Shown: positions 11,076 through 20,442, counted from the first letter of the stretch. The stretch is DNA of 64,000 nucleotides from Bradyrhizobium viridifuturi (GCF_001238275.1 NZ_LGTB01000039.1:38581-102580); one strand, 5' to 3'. Translations and numbers: made by a program. The notes: generated from the letters alone by a model not told the origin.

Positions 11076-12466
11076 CCGCGAACCTTTTCGCCTTCATTTG
11101 TGGCCCACCATGGACCTGGATCGATTGGAGTGCCGTCTTTCCGGAACTCGACATAGAGCACTGGCTGGCTCGCATTGGTCGCGAGAATGGATGCAACCTG
11201 GGACGTCGACCCCATGGTCGCAACCGGCTCCCCCGTAAGTACAAACTGGCCGATGTTTACCGAAATACGCTCCATCCCGGCGATCAGGACATGATACCCG
11301 CCCCCGGCATTGAGGATCAAGAGTTGTCCATAGCTGCGGAAAGGACCCGCGTAAACAACCCAGCCGTCACACGGGGTTGTGACCTGCGCGCCCGGTTTGG
11401 CTGCCAAAGAAATGCCTTTTTGTACGCCCCCCGCGCCGTCGGAACCGCCAAATTCGCGAATCTTGGTGCCATTCACCGGATAGGCGAACAGGCCTTTGGC
11501 CGAGGCGAAGGCGACCGCCGGGCTCATGCGCGCCGGGTCCTTGAGCGCCCCGAGATTGGGTTTACCATTAACGGTCGCCGGCGCCCCCTGGAGGCTGGCC
11601 GTGGCGGCCGCCTTGGCCGCGCTCTTCAGATCCTGCTCCATCTTGGCGATCAGGCTCTGCAGATTGTCGGCCTGCTTCGACAGCGCGATGGCGCGGGCGC
11701 CTTCGGTCTCCATGTCCTTTTCGGCCGCGCTCTGCTGCCGCTGCCGTTCGTCGACCAGCGCCGCCAGGCGGGTCTGGTCTTCCCTGAGCTTGTCGCGGTC
11801 GGCCGCCAGCGCATCGCGCTCGGTCGAGATGGTCTTGCGCAGCGCGACCAGTTCGCCGAGGTCGGCGGCAAGCTTCTCGGCGCGGACGCGCAATTCCGGC
11901 ACCACGGCGCCGAGCAGCATCGCGGTGCGCAGCGATTGCAGCGCGTCCTCGGGCCGCACCAGCAGCGCCGGCGGGGTCCGCCGTCCGGCGCGCTGCAACG
12001 CCGCCAGCACCTCGATCACCTCGGAGCGGCGTGAATCCAGCGAGCCGCGGATTTCGCGCTCGCGGCCGTCGAGCGGTTGCAGGCGGGCTTCGGCGTCGGC
12101 GATCCGTGTCTCGACGCCGCGCACCTGGCCGGCAATGTCGATCAGCTGCTGGTTGAGCTTGCTGCGGTCCTGGCCGATCGCGGCGATGTCGGCCTTCAGC
12201 TTCTCCTGCAACTCGGTCGCCTTGCGCTGCTGCTCGCGCGCGGCCTCAAGCTCCTGCTCGCGTTGCTTGATGGCGTCGGGCGAGGTCTCCGCCGTCGCGG
12301 CCTGCTGTGCCGGCGGTGCGGATTGTTGTGCCGGTGGTGCTGCCTGCGCATGCGCCGGAGCCAGCGGAGCAGCGGCCAACATGGCGATCGACAACGGCAG
12401 GGATGCGGTCAGCCAATGGCGGCGCGCGCTTTCGAAAACAGAATGCTGGTCCCGCTTGTGCTGCAT
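11072..12466 (-). CDS. EnvC-like murein hydrolase activator (M23/LytM family)
   Basis: A 464-residue exported protein. A signal peptide ending near AHAQA (about residue 41) is followed by a long coiled coil (about 60-280, rich in Glu/Arg/Gln) and a C-terminal M23 domain (about 330-460). Zinc-binding residues of active M23 enzymes appear lost: the family's final HxH segment reads VLYVEFRKDGTPIDP, with Tyr/Val where histidines are expected. That fits EnvC/NlpD-type activators that switch on amidases rather than cut peptidoglycan. It is coupled to ctpA. Confidence 0.9.
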   Translation of the reverse strand: MQHKRDQHSVFESARRHWLTASLPLSIAMLAAAPLAPAHAQAAPPAQQSAPPAQQAATAETSPDAIKQREQELEAAREQQRKATELQEKLKADIAAIGQDRSKLNQQLIDIAGQVRGVETRIADAEARLQPLDGREREIRGSLDSRRSEVIEVLAALQRAGRRTPPALLVRPEDALQSLRTAMLLGAVVPELRVRAEKLAADLGELVALRKTISTERDALAADRDKLREDQTRLAALVDERQRQQSAAEKDMETEGARAIALSKQADNLQSLIAKMEQDLKSAAKAAATASLQGAPATVNGKPNLGALKDPARMSPAVAFASAKGLFAYPVNGTKIREFGGSDGAGGVQKGISLAAKPGAQVTTPCDGWVVYAGPFRSYGQLLILNAGGGYHVLIAGMERISVNIGQFVLTGEPVATMGSTSQVASILATNASQPVLYVEFRKDGTPIDPGPWWATNEGEKVRG

Positions 12467-12503
12467 CCGAGCTGTTCAGCGCTTTTGTCTGTCCCTCATC
12501 ACG

Positions 12504-12986
12504 TCATGCGCGATGATAGGGATGGCCGGCCAGAATGGTCGCGGCCCGATAAATCTGTTCCAGAAGCATGACGCGGACCATTTGATGCGGCCAGGTCGCG
12601 GAGCCGAATGCAATACGCAACGAAGCCTTGCGCTGCAATTCGGGCGAAAGTCCGTCCGCACCGCCGATCACGAAGACAGTCTGCGCCAACCCCTCGTCGC
12701 GCCAGCGGCCGAGCTGCTGGGCAAAGCCTGCGCTGTCGATGCTCTTGCCGCGTTCGTCGAGGGCGACCAGCACGTGCTTGTCAGGCAGCAGCGCCGCGAT
12801 CGCCGCAGCTTCTTCCGCGATGCGCGCAGCGCTGTCGCGCGCGCGGCTCTCCGCAATTTCATGAATCTCGAGGCCGCGAAAGCCGAGCTTGCGGCCGATA
12901 TCCTCGAAGCGCTCGCGGTAGCGCTCCGCAAGCTCCCGTTCAGGGCCCTGTTTCAGACGGCCGATGCAGATGACGACGAGGCGCAT
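12504..12986 (-). CDS. rlmH: 23S rRNA pseudouridine-1915 N3-methyltransferase RlmH
   Basis: SPOUT-family methyltransferase of 160 residues that methylates pseudouridine 1915 in helix 69 of 23S rRNA. The start RLVVICIGRLKQGPERELAE and the knotted SAM site (VLVALDERGKSIDS, VFVIGGADGLSPE, then the C-terminal HQMVRVMLLEQIYRAATILAG) are diagnostic. I start at the second methionine (MRLVV), matching homologues. It sits just downstream of rsfS, a very common pairing. Confidence 0.96.
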   Translation of the reverse strand: MRLVVICIGRLKQGPERELAERYRERFEDIGRKLGFRGLEIHEIAESRARDSAARIAEEAAAIAALLPDKHVLVALDERGKSIDSAGFAQQLGRWRDEGLAQTVFVIGGADGLSPELQRKASLRIAFGSATWPHQMVRVMLLEQIYRAATILAGHPYHRA

Positions 12987-13036
12987 CAACGCAGCCTAGC
13001 TGCGCTGCAGCCGATTCGCATCGGCTTCGATACCCC

Positions 13037-13471
13037 TTAGACCGCCGCGACCGCCGGGTTCTGAGTCCACAACCGTTCGAGGTTGTAGAACTCGCGCACC
13101 TCAGGCCTGAACACGTGCACGATCACGTCGCCGGAATCGATCAGCACCCAGTCGCAATTGGGCAAGCCCTCGACATGGATGTTCTTGACCCCGTTTTCCT
13201 TGAGGCTCTTCGTCACATTCTCCGCGATCGCGCCAACGTGCCGGTTCACCCGGCCGGTGGTGACGATCATGTAGTCGGAGTATGCGGATTTGCCCCGAAG
13301 GTCGATGGTGACCGTCTCTTCCGCCTTCATGTCCTCGAGGCGGGAGAGGATCAGGCTCAGCGTCTTGTTGGCATCCGGTTTGTCGGCGTCCGGTTGCGCC
13401 TGCAAGGCCGCGGTTTTCGTCGATGTTTTACGCGCAGTCTTTGGAACCTTGGGTAAAACAGACTTTGACAA
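13037..13471 (-). CDS. rsfS: Ribosomal silencing factor RsfS
   Basis: RsfS (Iojap/DUF143) binds ribosomal protein uL14 and blocks subunit joining in starved cells. The protein has 144 residues; the conserved core runs from SLILSRLEDMKAEETVTIDL through SAYSDYMIVTTGRVNRHV to NCDWVLIDSGDVIVHVF, after a 30-residue Lys/Ala-rich extension. The start is uncertain. The TTG at 13471 has no adjacent ribosome binding site, whereas AAAGGAA lies about 20 bases upstream, so initiation at an in-frame CTG seven codons earlier is possible. Confidence 0.93.
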   Translation of the reverse strand: MSKSVLPKVPKTARKTSTKTAALQAQPDADKPDANKTLSLILSRLEDMKAEETVTIDLRGKSAYSDYMIVTTGRVNRHVGAIAENVTKSLKENGVKNIHVEGLPNCDWVLIDSGDVIVHVFRPEVREFYNLERLWTQNPAVAAV

Positions 13472-13591
13472 TACAGATGTGGCCAGGGACCATTCCTTTC
13501 ACTGTATCGCGGGTGCCGAATCCTCGGCCCCACGCACCATACTACGCATGTGGGGTTAATGGTTTCAATATTCCAGTAACCCTTTTGCGCT

Positions 13592-14257
13592 TCACGCCGT
13601 TCTCCAGCTCCCGTCCGGGTTCCGGAGTCCGGTCGAAGACAGATTGGATTTCATTCCTGTCAGGAAAACCCAGGCCGGCGCCTGTTGGTCGGCCAGCCGG
13701 GTCGCCTGATTTTCGGGCATCCGATAGCGCGATAGCGCCTGCGCCGCCGGTGCGGCAAGGGCGCGGAAGCTCTGGGGCGGTCGGTCGATCACGGCAATCG
13801 GCACATCGGACGCGATGCGCCGCCAATCTTTCCAGCGATGAAATTGCGCGAGATTGTCAGCGCCCATGATCCAGACGAAGTGCACGCCGGAGACGCGGCG
13901 GCGCAAGTGGATGATCGTGTCTACAGTGTAGCGCGTGCCAATGACAGCTTCGAGACAGCTGATGTCGATGCGCGGATCGTCGGCAACGCGGCGCGCCGCG
14001 GCGGCGCGCTCGTTGAGCGCATGCAGGCCGTCATGGTTCTTCAGCGGATTGCCCGGCGTCAGCAGCCACCACACGCGATCCAACTGCAAGCGCTTGAGCG
14101 CGAACAGGCTGATCGCGCGATGCGCGGCGTGCGGCGGATTGAACGAGCCGCCAAGCAGCCCGATGCGCATGCCGTTGGTGTAGAACGGAAGCGCCTGGGC
14201 TGCGGACAACGGCACGGTGGAAGCTTGCTGCAAGGATCTACCGTGTGCGTGCGACAA
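13592..14257 (-). CDS. nadD: Nicotinate-nucleotide adenylyltransferase
   Basis: Catalyses NaMN + ATP to NaAD in NAD synthesis. The nucleotidyltransferase motif GLLGGSFNPPHAAH (the GGxFxPxHxxH signature) and the C-terminal ISSTxIR equivalent LSSTGLR are both present; WWLLTPGNPLK and FVWIMGADNLAQFHRWKDW are typical. Length is about 221 residues if the TTG at 14257, three bases after the proA stop, is used. An ATG at 14170 (MRIGLLGG) would give a 192-residue protein with the full domain. No Shine-Dalgarno sequence decides between them. Confidence 0.94.
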   Translation of the reverse strand: MSHAHGRSLQQASTVPLSAAQALPFYTNGMRIGLLGGSFNPPHAAHRAISLFALKRLQLDRVWWLLTPGNPLKNHDGLHALNERAAAARRVADDPRIDISCLEAVIGTRYTVDTIIHLRRRVSGVHFVWIMGADNLAQFHRWKDWRRIASDVPIAVIDRPPQSFRALAAPAAQALSRYRMPENQATRLADQQAPAWVFLTGMKSNLSSTGLRNPDGSWRTA

Positions 14258-14260
14258 TGA

Positions 14261-15553
14261 TCACGGCCGTGTCTGCCCGGTGCCGTGGACGCGGTACTTG
14301 AAGCTCGTCAGCTGCTCGGCGCCGACAGGGCCGCGGGCGTGGAATTTGCCGGTGGCAATGCCGATCTCCGCGCCGAAGCCGAACTCGCCGCCATCGGCGA
14401 ACTGGGTCGAGGCGTTGTGCAGCACGATCGCCGAATCGACCTCGTTGAGGAATCGCTGCGCGGCAGCGGCATCCTCGGTCACGATCGCATCGGTGTGATG
14501 CGAGCCGTGATTCTGGATATGCGCAATCGCTTCATCGAGACCGTCGACGATCCTTGCCGAGATGATCGCGTCCTCATATTCGGTGTCCCAATCTTCGTCG
14601 GACGCGGGCTTCACCCTGGCGTCGACGCCTTGCACGGTGTCGTCGCCGCGCACCTCGCAGCCGGCGTCGATCAGCAGCTCGACCAGCGGTTTCAGCTTGG
14701 TCGCGGCCGCGTTGCGATCGATCAGCAGGGTCTCGACGGCGCCGCAGACGCCGGGACGGCGCATCTTGGCGTTCAGCACGACCGCCTTGGCCATGTCGAG
14801 CTTCGCGCTGGCATCGACATAGATGTGGTTGACGCCCTCGAGATGCGCGAACACCGGAACGCGCGCCTCGGCCTCGACGCGCCCAACCAGGCTCTTGCCG
14901 CCGCGCGGCACGATCACGTCGATGCCGCCGTTCAGTCCGGTCAGCATCAGGCCGACGGCCGCGCGGTCGCGGGTCGGCACCAGGGTGATCGCAGCCTCGG
15001 GCAGGCCGGCTTCGCGCAGGCCCTGCACCAGGCATTGATGGATCGCGCGGCAGGAGCGGAAGCTGTCGGAGCCGCCGCGCAGGATCACGGCGTTGCCCGA
15101 CTTCAGGCACAGCACGCCGGCGTCGGCGGCGACGTTGGGGCGGCTTTCGAAGATCACGCCGATCACGCCGAGCGGCACGCGCACGCGCTCGATGGTCATG
15201 CCGTTCGGGCGCTGCCAGCTTTCGGTGACGGCGCCGACCGGATCGACGATCTCGCGCACGGTCGCAACGCCGTCGGCCATGCCGTCGACGCGCGCCTGTG
15301 TCAGTGTCAGGCGGTCGATGAAGGCCGAGCTCATGCCGCCCGCGCGCGCCTCGGCGACATCTTCGGCATTGGCGGCGAGAATCGCCGGCGCATTGGCGCG
15401 GATGGCGCGTTCGATCGCGGTGAGCGCCCGGTTCTTCTGCTCCGGCGGCGCCAGCGCCAGCACGCGCGCGGCGGCGCGCGCCTTGGCGGCGAGGTCGGTC
15501 ATCAGGGCGGTGAGATCGGCGTTGCCGTCGATCGCCTTCAGGGGGGAGCTCAT
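14261..15553 (-). CDS. proA: Gamma-glutamyl phosphate reductase
   Basis: Second enzyme of proline synthesis, reducing gamma-glutamyl phosphate to the semialdehyde with NADPH. 430 residues of the aldehyde dehydrogenase superfamily: IGVIFESRPNVAADAGVLCLK, the glycine-rich LRGGSDSFRSC, and the catalytic cysteine in MRRPGVCGAVETLL. The C-terminal block VGAEQLTSFKYRVHGTGQTR is characteristic. It lies downstream of proB with a 121-base gap and directly upstream of nadD. Confidence 0.97.
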   Translation of the reverse strand: MSSPLKAIDGNADLTALMTDLAAKARAAARVLALAPPEQKNRALTAIERAIRANAPAILAANAEDVAEARAGGMSSAFIDRLTLTQARVDGMADGVATVREIVDPVGAVTESWQRPNGMTIERVRVPLGVIGVIFESRPNVAADAGVLCLKSGNAVILRGGSDSFRSCRAIHQCLVQGLREAGLPEAAITLVPTRDRAAVGLMLTGLNGGIDVIVPRGGKSLVGRVEAEARVPVFAHLEGVNHIYVDASAKLDMAKAVVLNAKMRRPGVCGAVETLLIDRNAAATKLKPLVELLIDAGCEVRGDDTVQGVDARVKPASDEDWDTEYEDAIISARIVDGLDEAIAHIQNHGSHHTDAIVTEDAAAAQRFLNEVDSAIVLHNASTQFADGGEFGFGAEIGIATGKFHARGPVGAEQLTSFKYRVHGTGQTRP

Positions 15554-15674
15554 GGAAGTCCCAGCTTTGCAATAAGGCCATGTTCTAGCATGGCAATTGG
15601 GGGGTGGCGAGGCGCGGAACCGGCATGGCAGGTGGGCGGCGGCCCGCCCCGCTCGGCCAATGGCCCAGTTGGGC

Positions 15675-16817
15675 CTACTTGGCCGGGATCGCCCCGGCCG
15701 GGCCGATCACGAGGTCGTCGCGGTGGATCATCTCGGAGCGGCCGCTGATGCCCAGAATGGTCATCACGTCGGGCGAGGAGCGGCCCTTGATCTTCTCGGC
15801 ATTCTCGGCGTCGTAGGCGACGAGGCCGCGGCCGATCTCATGGGTGTCCGGTCCGCGGACCACCACGGCATCGCCGCGGGCGAACTGGCCGTCGACCCTG
15901 ACGACGCCGGCCGGCAGCAGGCTCTTGCCGGCGCGCAATGCCGCGACCGCGCCGGCATCGATGGTCAGCGTGCCCTTCGGCTCGAGCGAGCCGGCGATCC
16001 AGCGCTTGCGCGCGGTGACGGGATTGGCCGGGGTCAGGAACCAGGTGCACCGGCCGCCGTCGGCGATCGCCTGCAGGGGATGCTCGATCTTGCCGGAGGC
16101 GATCAGCATGTGGGTGCCGGCGGTGGTCGCGATCTTCGCGGCCTCGATCTTGGTGGTCATGCCGCCGCGCGACAGTTCGGAGCCGGCCGAGCCCGCCATG
16201 CCCTCGATTTCCGAGGTGATGCTCTCGACCACCGGAATCAGCTTGGCGTCGGGATCGACCGCAGGCGGCGCGGTGTAGAGGCCGTCGATGTCGGACAGCA
16301 GGATCAGAAGATCCGCGCTCGCCATGGTGGCGACGCGGGCGGCGAGGCGATCATTGTCGCCGTAGCGGATCTCGGTGGTGGCGACCGTGTCGTTCTCGTT
16401 GATCACGGGCACTGCGCCCCATTCCAGCAGCTTGGCGATGGTCGAGCGCGCGTTGAGATAGCGGCGGCGCTCCTCGGTGTCCTGCAAGGTCACCAGGATC
16501 TGCCCGGCGCCGATGCCGTGATGGCCGAGCACCTCCGACCAAATCCGCGCCAGCGCGATCTGTCCGACCGCGGCGGCAGCCTGGCTCTCCTCGAGCTTCA
16601 GCGGGCCGCGCGGCAGCTTCAGGCGGCTGCGGCCGAGCGCGATCGAGCCCGACGACACCACCATGACCTCGCAGCCGCGCTTGTGGAGCTTTGCGATGTC
16701 CTCGACCAGGGCGGCGAGCCATGATGCGCGCAATTCGCCGGCCTGCGAATCGACCAGCAGCGACGAGCCGACCTTGACGACGATGCGGCGAAAGTTCTTG
16801 AGCGCGGGGCGTTTCAT
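15675..16817 (-). CDS. proB: Glutamate 5-kinase with C-terminal PUA domain
   Basis: First, feedback-inhibited enzyme of proline synthesis (glutamate + ATP to gamma-glutamyl phosphate). The amino acid kinase domain covers roughly residues 1-260 (RRIVVKVGSSLLVDSQAGEL, MVVSSGSIALGRSRL, VINENDTVATTEIRYGDNDRL, LLILLSDIDGLYT); a PUA domain follows from about 285 (GTLTIDAGAVAALRAGKSLLP). 380 residues from MKRPALKNF at 16817; ten codons further upstream are open but unlike homologues. A shared transcript with obgE just upstream is likely. Confidence 0.97.
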   Translation of the reverse strand: MKRPALKNFRRIVVKVGSSLLVDSQAGELRASWLAALVEDIAKLHKRGCEVMVVSSGSIALGRSRLKLPRGPLKLEESQAAAAVGQIALARIWSEVLGHHGIGAGQILVTLQDTEERRRYLNARSTIAKLLEWGAVPVINENDTVATTEIRYGDNDRLAARVATMASADLLILLSDIDGLYTAPPAVDPDAKLIPVVESITSEIEGMAGSAGSELSRGGMTTKIEAAKIATTAGTHMLIASGKIEHPLQAIADGGRCTWFLTPANPVTARKRWIAGSLEPKGTLTIDAGAVAALRAGKSLLPAGVVRVDGQFARGDAVVVRGPDTHEIGRGLVAYDAENAEKIKGRSSPDVMTILGISGRSEMIHRDDLVIGPAGAIPAK

Positions 16818-16901
16818 GGGTTCGGTCTGGCAGGAAGGTGGAAGCAAGAGGCGCCACGAGGTGGCATGGACGTGAAGTGGCTTGGGAAGTCTGGTTGCCG
16901 C

Positions 16902-17953
16902 TCAGCCCTGCGGCACCGGCGTCGCCCACGGCTCCGCCTGGCCGCCCTTGGCCTTGTTGGACACCGGCGCCTCGCCGATTACGTCAACCAGCGCACGCAG
17001 CGCATCCGGCACGCCTTCGCCGGTCGCGCCTGACAGCAGCAGCGGCGTCTTCTTCGCCGCCCGCTTGAGGCGGTCCTTCTGCTTCTTCAACTCGTCGGGC
17101 GCAACCGCGTCGATCTTGTTGAGCGCGACGATCTCGATCTTGTCGGCGAGCTGGCCTGCATAGGCCTCGAGCTCGGTGCGCACGGTCTTGTAGGCCTTGC
17201 CGGCATGCTCGCAGGTTGCATCGATCAGATGCAGCAGCACGCGGCAGCGCTCGACATGGCCCAAGAAACGATCGCCGAGGCCGGCGCCCTCATGCGCGCC
17301 TTCGATCAGGCCGGGGATGTCGGCGAGCACGAATTCACGGCGCCGTAGTTCACGACGCCGAGCTGCGGATGCAGCGTGGTGAAGGGATAGTCGGCGATCT
17401 TCGGCCGCGCCGCGCTGACCACCGACAGGAAGGTCGATTTTCCGGCGTTGGGCAGGCCGACCAGGCCGGCATCGGCGATCAGCTTCAGCCGCAGCCAGAT
17501 CCAGCGCTCTTCACCGGGCGCGCCGGGATTGGCATTGCGCGGCGCGCGATTGGTCGAGGATTTGAAATGCGCATTGCCGAAGCCGCCATTGCCGCCGGTC
17601 GCCAGCACGAATTTTTCGCCGAGCTCGGTGAAGTCGTGCAGCAGCGTCTCGCGGTCCTCGTCGAACACCTGGGTGCCGACCGGCACCTTCAGCACGATCG
17701 ACTTGCCGTTGGCGCCATGGCGGTCCTTGCCCATGCCATTTGTGCCCTTCTGCGCCTTGAAGTGCTGCTGGTAGCGGTAGTCGATCAGCGTGTTCAGTCC
17801 GTCGACGGACTCGATGATGACGTCGCCGCCGCGGCCGCCATTGCCGCCGGACGGACCGCCGAACTCGATGAACTTCTCGCGCCGGAACGCGACGCAGCCG
17901 TTGCCGCCGTCGCCCGAGCGAATATACACCTTGGCTTCATCGAGGAATTTCAT
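16902..17953 (-). pseudogene. obgE: GTPase ObgE/CgtA, broken by one missing base
   Basis: Large-subunit assembly and stress GTPase. The 5' reading frame gives the Obg fold (MKFLDEAKVYIRSGDGGNG, glycine-rich GGPSGGNGGRGGDV) and the P-loop GLPNAGKST, through YPFTTLHPQLGVVNYG. The G3 motif DIPGLIEGAHEGAGLGDR and G4 NKID follow only in another frame. One missing base near 17340-17344 (GGCGCC where GGCGGCC would restore VVNYGGREFVLADIP) explains it; the repaired gene has 350 residues, normal for the family. ObgE is essential in nearly all bacteria tested, so I believe the living cell has an intact gene and the sequence carries an error. Confidence 0.93.
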
Positions 17954-18054
17954 GATTTTCACTAGTTAGGGCAGGGTGGCCGCGGCGGCAACCCGGAAAG
18001 GCCCTGACTTCGGCGAAAAGCCTTAATTTTCGGGCCTTTTTGCGGCCCTTGCGG

Positions 18055-18534
18055 CTAAGTGGGCCGCCGGCGCACCAGGAATTTCTGCATGCCCTCCAGC
18101 ACCAGCTCGCGGCGCTGGTTGTGCACGGTCGAGCGCAAGGTCACGACGCCGGTGGTCTTGCCCGGTGACAGCTCGATCACCTCGAGCGCCGGGTAGATGG
18201 TGTCGCCGGCATAGACCGGCTTCAGGAACTTGCTCGACTGCTCCAGGAAGCCGACCAGCGACTCCTCGACGACATAGGGAAACAGCCCCGCGCCGGGCGC
18301 GGTGTGCACCAGGGTCTGGAAGCCATGGGCGAGCAAATCGGGCATGCCGCGGGTGCGGCAATATTCGACGTCGTAATGGATCGGATGGGTGTCGCCGCTG
18401 GCGGTCTGGAACGCGGCGAACACCGCCGAGGTCTGGGTCCGGCTCGGGATCACGAAGCGCTCGCCGAGCACGAAATCCTCGAACCAGCGCTGCGCGGGGA
18501 CCATGCGATGCTGGGTGGGGTCGAAGTCGCTCAT
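18055..18534 (-). CDS. MaoC-family dehydratase/hotdog protein
   Basis: A 159-residue single-hotdog protein of the MaoC (R-specific enoyl-CoA hydratase) family. The hydratase-like segment is FQTASGDTHPIHYDVEYCRT (Asp and His of the usual catalytic pair), followed by LAHGFQTLVHTAPGAGLFPY and the family's FLKPVYAGDTIYPALEV. The substrate is unknown; many such proteins act on acyl-CoA or acyl-carrier intermediates. It lies upstream of obgE in the same direction, 101 bases away, probably with no functional link. Confidence 0.85.
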   Translation of the reverse strand: MSDFDPTQHRMVPAQRWFEDFVLGERFVIPSRTQTSAVFAAFQTASGDTHPIHYDVEYCRTRGMPDLLAHGFQTLVHTAPGAGLFPYVVEESLVGFLEQSSKFLKPVYAGDTIYPALEVIELSPGKTTGVVTLRSTVHNQRRELVLEGMQKFLVRRRPT

Positions 18535-18702
18535 GCGGCGTTTCCTGCTCTGTTTCTTGACGTGATGGCCCAGCCGTAGCGCAGCTGCGGCACTGCGACA
18601 ATTGGTTCGATATGCCCGCGCCGGGGTTGTCCTGCACGGCCACCTCGGTAAAACCGGCGTCCGGACCTGCCCGACTCAAGTGGCGGCGATAACAAGACAA
18701 CA

Positions 18703-19617
18703 ATGAGCCTGTTCGCAAAACTGTCCTCCTACGACGATCGATCGGCGCGGCTCGCCGGCATCGGCTTGATGCTGCTGTCGATCTTCATGTTCTCGTTCGG
18801 CGATGCGATGGGCAAATTCATCGTCGCGACCTATTCGGTCGGGCAATTGCTGTGGCTGCGCGCCTGCGCGGCGCTGCTGGTGCTGCTGCCGATCGTGTGG
18901 AAGCGGCGCGCGGACTTCCTGCATCTGGAGCGGCCGTGGCTGCAATTGCTGCGCGTCACGCTGTCGACGCTGGAGGTCGCGGCGTTCTTCCTGGCGACGG
19001 TCTATCTGCCGCTCGCCGACGTCATCACCTACTACCTCGCCGGACCGATCTTCGTCACCGCGATGTCGGGCCTCGTGCTCGGCGAGCATATCGGCTGGCG
19101 GCGCTGGACCGCGATCCTGGTCGGCTTCTGCGGTGTGCTGATCGCGCTCAGGCCATCCGCGCAAACCATCAGCTGGCCGGCGATGATCGCGCTCGGCGGC
19201 AGCCTGTCGTTTGCGGTGCTGATGCTGATCACGCGCTCGCTGCGCGCGACGCCCGACATCGTGCTGGCGACATCGCAATTCGGCGGCACCTTCATCCTCG
19301 GCCTTGTGCTGTCGCCGTTCGGCTGGGTGACGCCATCGGCCGGCAGCCTGGTGCTGTTCTTCACCGCCGGCATCATCTCGGTCGCGGCGCTGCTCTGCGT
19401 GAACCGCTCGCTGAAGCTCGCGCCGGCCAGCGTGGTGGTGCCGTATCAGTATTCGATGATCGTCTGGGCGGTGATCTTCGGCTTCGTGGTGTTCGGCGAC
19501 GTGCCGTCCTGGGCGACGATCGTCGGCGCCGCCATCATCATCGCGGCCGGCCTCTACATCTTCGTGCGCGAGCAGCAGCTTGGACGCACGGACTCCGCGG
19601 TGAATCCGCCGGCGTAA
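18703..19617 (+). CDS. DMT-superfamily (EamA) transporter
   Basis: Inner-membrane protein of 304 residues with about ten predicted transmembrane helices in two EamA repeats, for example IGLMLLSIFMFSFGDAMGKF in the first and ALGGSLSFAVLMLITRSL opening the second. Such proteins are usually metabolite exporters or permeases. The substrate cannot be told from sequence. It is transcribed against the surrounding leftward block, divergent from the MaoC gene, and runs towards the GNAT gene across an inverted repeat. Confidence 0.87.
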   Translation: MSLFAKLSSYDDRSARLAGIGLMLLSIFMFSFGDAMGKFIVATYSVGQLLWLRACAALLVLLPIVWKRRADFLHLERPWLQLLRVTLSTLEVAAFFLATVYLPLADVITYYLAGPIFVTAMSGLVLGEHIGWRRWTAILVGFCGVLIALRPSAQTISWPAMIALGGSLSFAVLMLITRSLRATPDIVLATSQFGGTFILGLVLSPFGWVTPSAGSLVLFFTAGIISVAALLCVNRSLKLAPASVVVPYQYSMIVWAVIFGFVVFGDVPSWATIVGAAIIIAAGLYIFVREQQLGRTDSAVNPPA

Positions 19618-19621
19618 CCGC

Positions 19622-19748
19622 GTTGTCGTCCCGGCGAAGGCCGGGACCCATAACCACCGATGCTGATTGCTGCATAGGCTGGAGCCGCGGCTCGGTCTAA
19701 CAACGACTATTTGTGGAAATGGGTCCCGGCTTTCGCCGGGACGACAAC
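19622..19748. repeat. Long inverted repeat between convergent genes
   Basis: Two 29-base arms, 19622-19650 and 19720-19748, are reverse complements with a single mismatch, separated by 69 bases. Each arm is itself palindromic around CCCGG..CCGGG. The GTCGTCCCGGCGAAGGCCGG type of arm is a widespread bradyrhizobial intergenic element. Lying between the convergent DMT and GNAT genes, it probably also acts as a two-way terminator. Confidence 0.8.
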
Positions 19749-19771
19749 CTTGGTTGCGGAACGGTCGAGAA

Positions 19772-20368
19772 CTAGCTCTCCCGCCGCTTCGAGCTATTCC
19801 AGCGCTTCAGCGAGGTCCAGACGCCGCGCGACAGGCGGAAGGCGTCGACCGGGCTCGACGAGCCCAGCGCCTCGAAGCGATGCAGCTCGACGCCGCTCCA
19901 CTGGAAGCCGCACTTCTCGAGGATGTTGCGCGACGATGGGTTGACGACGCGGGCGCCCGCGATCAGCTGGTCGAGATCGAATTCCTCGAAGAAGTAGTCG
20001 ATCACAGCGCGCGCGGCCTCGGTGCCGAAGCCCTGGCCCCAATAGTCGACGCCGAGCCAGTAGCCGAGTTCGGCCGATGTCTCCTCGCGCCAGTCGATGC
20101 CGACCATGCCGATCGGCGTGTGATTGTTCTCGATCAGGAAGACGGTCTCGCGGCGGCGGGCGCCGAGCGCGCGCACGAAGTCGATGGCGTCGTCCTGGGT
20201 ATAGGGATGCGGCAGGCGGCGGGTGTTCTCCGCGATGCGGCGATCATTGGCGAGGCGTGCGATTGCTTTTACGTCCGCGAGCGTCGGCTTGCGCAATGTC
20301 AGCCGTTCGGTCTCGAGGACGCAAGCTCTTGCCTCGCGCAAGGTCGGCGTCGGGATTTCCTGCAACAT
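19772..20368 (-). CDS. GNAT-family N-acetyltransferase (RimJ/RimL-like)
   Basis: Acetyl-CoA-dependent N-acetyltransferase of 198 residues, GNAT type 3. Recognisable parts are LETERLTLRKPTLADVKAIA, the acceptor strands ELGYWLGVDYWGQGFGTEAA (with the acetyl-CoA pyrophosphate loop GQGFGTEA), and VNPSSRNILEKCGFQ. A clear CAGGAG lies six bases before the ATG. It is third after rplU and rpmA, the usual order in Bradyrhizobium, but the terminator after rpmA suggests at least partly separate transcription. Confidence 0.88.
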   Translation of the reverse strand: MLQEIPTPTLREARACVLETERLTLRKPTLADVKAIARLANDRRIAENTRRLPHPYTQDDAIDFVRALGARRRETVFLIENNHTPIGMVGIDWREETSAELGYWLGVDYWGQGFGTEAARAVIDYFFEEFDLDQLIAGARVVNPSSRNILEKCGFQWSGVELHRFEALGSSSPVDAFRLSRGVWTSLKRWNSSKRRES

Positions 20369-20442
20369 GTCGAGCTCCTGTGATGCGACGATCGGTACGC
20401 AACGCTTGGAACGTCACGCGCGGTCGAACCGGATCGCGCGCA

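Noticed and set aside
9201..11156. 651-codon open frame antisense to ctpA and the deacetylase
   Set aside because: Shadow of two well-supported genes.
17306..17962. Programmed frameshift in obgE
   Set aside because: No slippery heptamer or downstream structure is evident, and eight other genes show the same one-base loss, which points to a common technical cause.
18004..18035. Terminator between the MaoC gene and obgE
   Set aside because: A short GGGCC/GGCCC stem exists but lacks a following T run on the minus strand.
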